A stretch of DNA of 7,600 nt from Clostridia bacterium (GTDB lineage: Bacteria; Bacillota; Clostridia; DSM-8532). This document shows, one piece after another, positions 5,356 through 7,600 of this stretch; position 1 is the first letter of the stretch, and every line of letters starts with the position of its first letter. A program made the position numbers and the translations under genes. The notes below the pieces were generated by a model. It searched no databases and had not been told where the DNA came from. It saw nothing but the letters and a program-made list of their open reading frames with translations. The DNA is taken from contig JAOABT010000076.1 in assembly GCA_026418215.1 (NCBI GenBank), forward strand, positions 1-7,600, given 5' to 3'.

Positions 5356-6282
5356 TTACTGTGCGGCAAACATCTTGATGAGATTAATGACAACAGGGCC
5401 TAGCAGCACAATAAAAATGGACGGGAAGATAAATATGATCATAGGCACCAGCATTTTAATAGGTGCTTTCATGGCCTTTTCCTGAATACGCTGCTTTCTG
5501 TTCTGCCTGATTTGCTCCGATTGAATTCGCAATACGCGGCCAAGACTTACACCCAGCTGATCGGCCTGGATAACCGCTCCCACAAAGCTCCTTAAGTCTT
5601 GGACGCCTATGCGGTCGGCCATCTGGTACATGGCTTCCTTCTTGGTTTTTCCCACCTTGATCTCCTGGAGGACAACCTCAAATTCACGGGCCAAGGTTCC
5701 AGGCATTTTCTCAACAACCTTCGAAAGGGCTGAGTCAAAGGTGAGGCCCGCCTCAACGCTTACCGTCAGCAGGTCCATAATGTCAGGAAGTGTTTTCATA
5801 ACCTCGGATTGGCGCTTTCTTATCTTGCTGTTCAACGACATATTAGGAAACAGAACACCAATTGTACCTACCGCGCAGGTTACAAGAATAAGGTTTTTTA
5901 GATCAATACGCATTTGCAGGTAGATGATCAGAATAAAGATAGGCAGACCTACTGTGAGAAAGGCCTGCAGGCCAAGCCAGTTCTTGACTCCCCAATTATT
6001 GGGCTTACCGGCCATAACAATCTTTTTTTCAAGATTCGAGATCATTTCGTTTGGCGCGAGCCTTAGGAGTGTCTTACCCACGTTTTCAAAGATAGGCTTT
6101 ATAACGCGCTCGGAAAAGGATTTACTAAGCTCGTCTTCGGGAGCGTTCTGAACCGTTTGGTTCTTTATGCGTTCGAGGCGCTGCTGGATATCGGCAGCCT
6201 GATTGCCCTTTAGGCGCAGAAGATTATAAATCAATGCCGTCAAAGCAACAAATAACAAGAGCATAAGGATAAATCCCTGCAT
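5356..6282 (-). CDS. tadC: Tad/Flp pilus assembly platform protein TadC (type II secretion F domain)
   Basis: A 308-residue inner-membrane protein with one N-terminal membrane segment (about 3-22), a cytoplasmic stretch, two more segments near 104-123 and 131-148, a T2SSF domain (about 164-290) including LPDIMDLLTVSVEAGLTFDSAL and ADQLGVSLGRVLRIQSEQIR, and a C-terminal hydrophobic segment (about 278-303). In Tad systems TadB and TadC form the membrane platform on which the CpaF/TadA ATPase drives assembly of Flp pilin. I chose ATG at 6282 because AGGAGG (6291-6296) lies 8 bases upstream; a GTG at 6291 in the same frame overlaps that site and would add three residues, but leaves no ribosome binding site. 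The site overlaps the tadB stop, so the two genes are probably translationally coupled. The last gene of this operon in the window; pilin, prepilin peptidase and secretin genes are not seen. Confidence 0.92.
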   Translation of the reverse strand: MQGFILMLLLFVALTALIYNLLRLKGNQAADIQQRLERIKNQTVQNAPEDELSKSFSERVIKPIFENVGKTLLRLAPNEMISNLEKKIVMAGKPNNWGVKNWLGLQAFLTVGLPIFILIIYLQMRIDLKNLILVTCAVGTIGVLFPNMSLNSKIRKRQSEVMKTLPDIMDLLTVSVEAGLTFDSALSKVVEKMPGTLAREFEVVLQEIKVGKTKKEAMYQMADRIGVQDLRSFVGAVIQADQLGVSLGRVLRIQSEQIRQNRKQRIQEKAMKAPIKMLVPMIIFIFPSIFIVLLGPVVINLIKMFAAQ

Positions 6283-6290
6283 AGTGAGCA

Positions 6291-6296
6291 CCTCCT
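6291..6296 (-). promoter_or_regulatory. Ribosome binding site of tadC, overlapping the tadB stop
   Basis: AGGAGG on the minus strand shares two bases with the tadB TAG stop (6295-6297) and stands 8 bases before the ATG at 6282. It decides the tadC start in favour of ATG over the upstream GTG at 6291 and points to coupled translation of tadB and tadC. Confidence 0.75.
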
Positions 6297-7257
6297 AAAC
6301 TTCGATGCTGATGATCTTGCGGATGAACACGATGCCGATGGCTTCCATAACCAGGGCTATGGCGATCATCATAATGCCAAGCGGATCATGGATAAGCGTC
6401 AGAATCTGCTGCGGGCTGATAACCCCCACGACGCCTGCCAGGCCAAAGGGCAGCAGCGAGATAATCCAGCCTGACATACGTCCTTGGGCCGTCAAAGCTT
6501 TTATCTCGCCCTTGGTGCGGATGCGCTGACGAATGGTTCCCGAAATATTATCAAGGATTTCCGCAAGGTTGCCGCCTATCTGTCTTTGAATCAGAACGGC
6601 TGTCACCATGAGCTCCAGGTCGTCACTGCCCACGCGGCCGACCATGTTTTCCAGCGCTGTTTCAGTGTTGACACCCAGGCTTATTTCCTTTTGAAGCTTC
6701 ATAAACTCATCGGCAACGGGGCCTGTCATTTCGCGGCTGACCGAATCAACCGCCTGGAAAAAGCTGTGTCCGGCCTTCATGGCATTGGACAGAATGGCAA
6801 TGGTATCGCCAAGCTGGCTGTTAATTGTCTTGAGACGTTTTGCAATGTTTCTTTTTAGCAGGATGGAGGGCAAGAACCAGCCGAGAAAGGCCGGTATCAA
6901 AATCAAAAGGCTTTCGCCTAACATAAGCGCACCCAGAATGCCAAAAAAGCCAAAGAGCAAAAGACAGATGGCCAGGTATTCCTCTGGCTTCATCAAGACA
7001 TTGGCCTTGATGAGGTTTTTTCTGATCTTAGCCTTTAAATTACTAAAGGCGCCAGAACGTTCAATCCCCTTAGCCAGAAAGCCCAGGCCCTGTCTGTAGG
7101 TATCCTGCTTTTTTGAGCGGTCCTCCCTTGGAAGCTCCACCTGACCGGTATAAATGCCGATTCGCGACACATAATTGTTTTTTGAAAATATCCCGCTTAA
7201 GATCTGGTAGGCCAGAACCCAGAGAGAAATGCCAAGAATCAAAACAATGTAAATCAT
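6295..7257 (-). CDS. tadB: Tad/Flp pilus assembly platform protein TadB (type II secretion F domain)
   Basis: A 320-residue inner-membrane protein. A membrane segment at residues 1-22 is followed by a basic cytoplasmic stretch, a hydrophobic pair at about 94-134, a T2SSF domain (about 150-275) with DTIAILSNAMKAGHSFFQAV, the IGGNLAEILDNISGTIRQR motif (227-245) and GRMSGWIISLLPFGLAG, and a last membrane segment at about 293-312. It partners TadC as the membrane platform of the Flp pilus machine, contacting the CpaF ATPase on the cytoplasmic side. GGAGG (7265-7269) lies 7 bases before the ATG. It follows cpaF by 18 bases and its TAG stop lies within the tadC ribosome binding site, so the three genes form one operon. 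The order cpaF-tadB-tadC is the standard one. Confidence 0.92.
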   Translation of the reverse strand: MIYIVLILGISLWVLAYQILSGIFSKNNYVSRIGIYTGQVELPREDRSKKQDTYRQGLGFLAKGIERSGAFSNLKAKIRKNLIKANVLMKPEEYLAICLLLFGFFGILGALMLGESLLILIPAFLGWFLPSILLKRNIAKRLKTINSQLGDTIAILSNAMKAGHSFFQAVDSVSREMTGPVADEFMKLQKEISLGVNTETALENMVGRVGSDDLELMVTAVLIQRQIGGNLAEILDNISGTIRQRIRTKGEIKALTAQGRMSGWIISLLPFGLAGVVGVISPQQILTLIHDPLGIMMIAIALVMEAIGIVFIRKIISIEV

Positions 7258-7275
7258 TGAACTCCCTCCCCGAAC

Positions 7276-7563
7276 TTAAGCTGAGAAAATATCCGACGGC
7301 AGGACCACTCCTGTTTTCACAAGCTTATCCATGAACTTTGGCTTAAGGCCCGTGGGAACAAGGCGGCCAGCCACTCTTCCCATATTGTCATGGCCGTCTT
7401 CCTTGAAGGTGAAGATATCCTGCAGGGTAATGACGTCACCTTCCATACCCACAACCTCTGTGATGTAGGTGATCTTTCTGGAGCCGTCCTTCAAGCGGGA
7501 TTGCTGAACAATGAGGTCAACAGCCGACGAAATCTGCTCTCGGATGGCCTTGACAGGCAGCTC
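7276..7563 (-). CDS. cpaF: Tad/Flp pilus assembly ATPase CpaF (TadA), C-terminal fragment
   Basis: The last 95 residues of a CpaF-type ATPase, the secretion ATPase that powers Flp pilus assembly. The fragment opens ELPVKAIREQISSAVDLIVQQ and continues with RLKDGSRKITYITEVVGMEGDVI and TLQDIFTF, hallmarks of the C-terminal part of this family's ATPase domain; the Walker boxes lie upstream and are missing. The frame appears to continue to an ATG at 7578, but codons 7564-7578 (MYKRQ) come from sequencing adapter, so the genuine sequence begins at Glu, bases 7561-7563, and the gene is cut by the contig end, not naturally short. The full gene usually encodes some 400-480 residues. It is the first visible member of the cpaF-tadB-tadC operon. 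Confidence 0.93.
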   Translation of the reverse strand, partial: ELPVKAIREQISSAVDLIVQQSRLKDGSRKITYITEVVGMEGDVITLQDIFTFKEDGHDNMGRVAGRLVPTGLKPKFMDKLVKTGVVLPSDIFSA

Positions 7564-7600
7564 CTGTCTCTTATACACATCTGACGCTGCCGACGAGCGA
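7564..7600. other. Illumina Nextera transposase adapter remnant (artefact)
   Basis: Bases 7564-7582 are the 19-base Tn5 mosaic end as read through from an insert, and 7583-7596 are the reverse complement of the Nextera Read 1 tail. The last four bases (GCGA) would be the start of the i5 index. This is library-preparation sequence joined to the contig end, not genomic DNA. It creates the false N-terminus MYKRQ on the cpaF fragment. One or two bases at the junction could be shared by chance. Confidence 0.97.

Noticed and set aside
5342..5380. Inverted repeat CATCAA/TTGATG across the convergent junction as a terminator
   Set aside because: The stem is only 6 base pairs with a 27-base loop and no T-run, so it is not a credible terminator.
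6283..6291. GTG at 6291 as the tadC start
   Set aside because: It overlaps the AGGAGG that serves the ATG at 6282 and would have no ribosome binding site.

Overview
The window reads as chromosome from a Gram-positive, probably anaerobic bacterium of the Clostridia (Bacillota) type. The grounds are strong AGGAGG-type ribosome binding sites, tightly packed operons, moderate base composition, a clostridial-style FmdB zinc ribbon, a UvsE endonuclease, a group III iron-type alcohol dehydrogenase and a Tad (Flp) pilus export core. I cannot name the species. The right end is not natural DNA: bases 7564-7600 are Nextera transposase adapter left on the end of an assembled contig.

Layout, left to right. 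(1) 1-454, minus: the first 151 codons of a membrane sensor with a MASE3 domain, running off the left edge, with a good promoter (547-576) and Shine-Dalgarno. (2) 588-1760, minus: a group III (iron-type) alcohol dehydrogenase in which one of the four usual metal ligands is Gln. (3) 1858-2082, plus: a small FmdB-family zinc ribbon protein with a Cys/His-rich tail, divergent from the dehydrogenase and served by an extended -10 promoter. (4) A minus-strand cluster read from 4258 down to 2015: a possible 75-codon ORF, uvsE (UV damage endonuclease), an unrecognised 217-residue protein, and a wrecked hemerythrin-like gene with an in-frame amber codon and an internal deletion. (5) 4263-5354, plus: an FAD-dependent oxidoreductase of the geranylgeranyl-reductase-like type. 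(6) 5356-7563, minus: the end of a tad/flp pilus operon, cpaF (3' part only), tadB and tadC, convergent with the oxidoreductase with one base between the stop codons.

Functionally, CpaF, TadB and TadC form the ATPase and inner-membrane platform that assembles Flp-type pili. The uvsE operon serves DNA repair; its partner genes may relate to redox or oxygen handling, but that is only inferred from the hemerythrin remnant. I see no complete new system. The points most worth a second look are the hemerythrin pseudogene, the unrecognised 217-residue family beside it, the truncated MASE3 sensor, the altered active-site residues in the dehydrogenase, UvsE and the FAD protein, and the adapter at the right edge. 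No tRNA, rRNA, CRISPR, insertion sequence or origin was seen.
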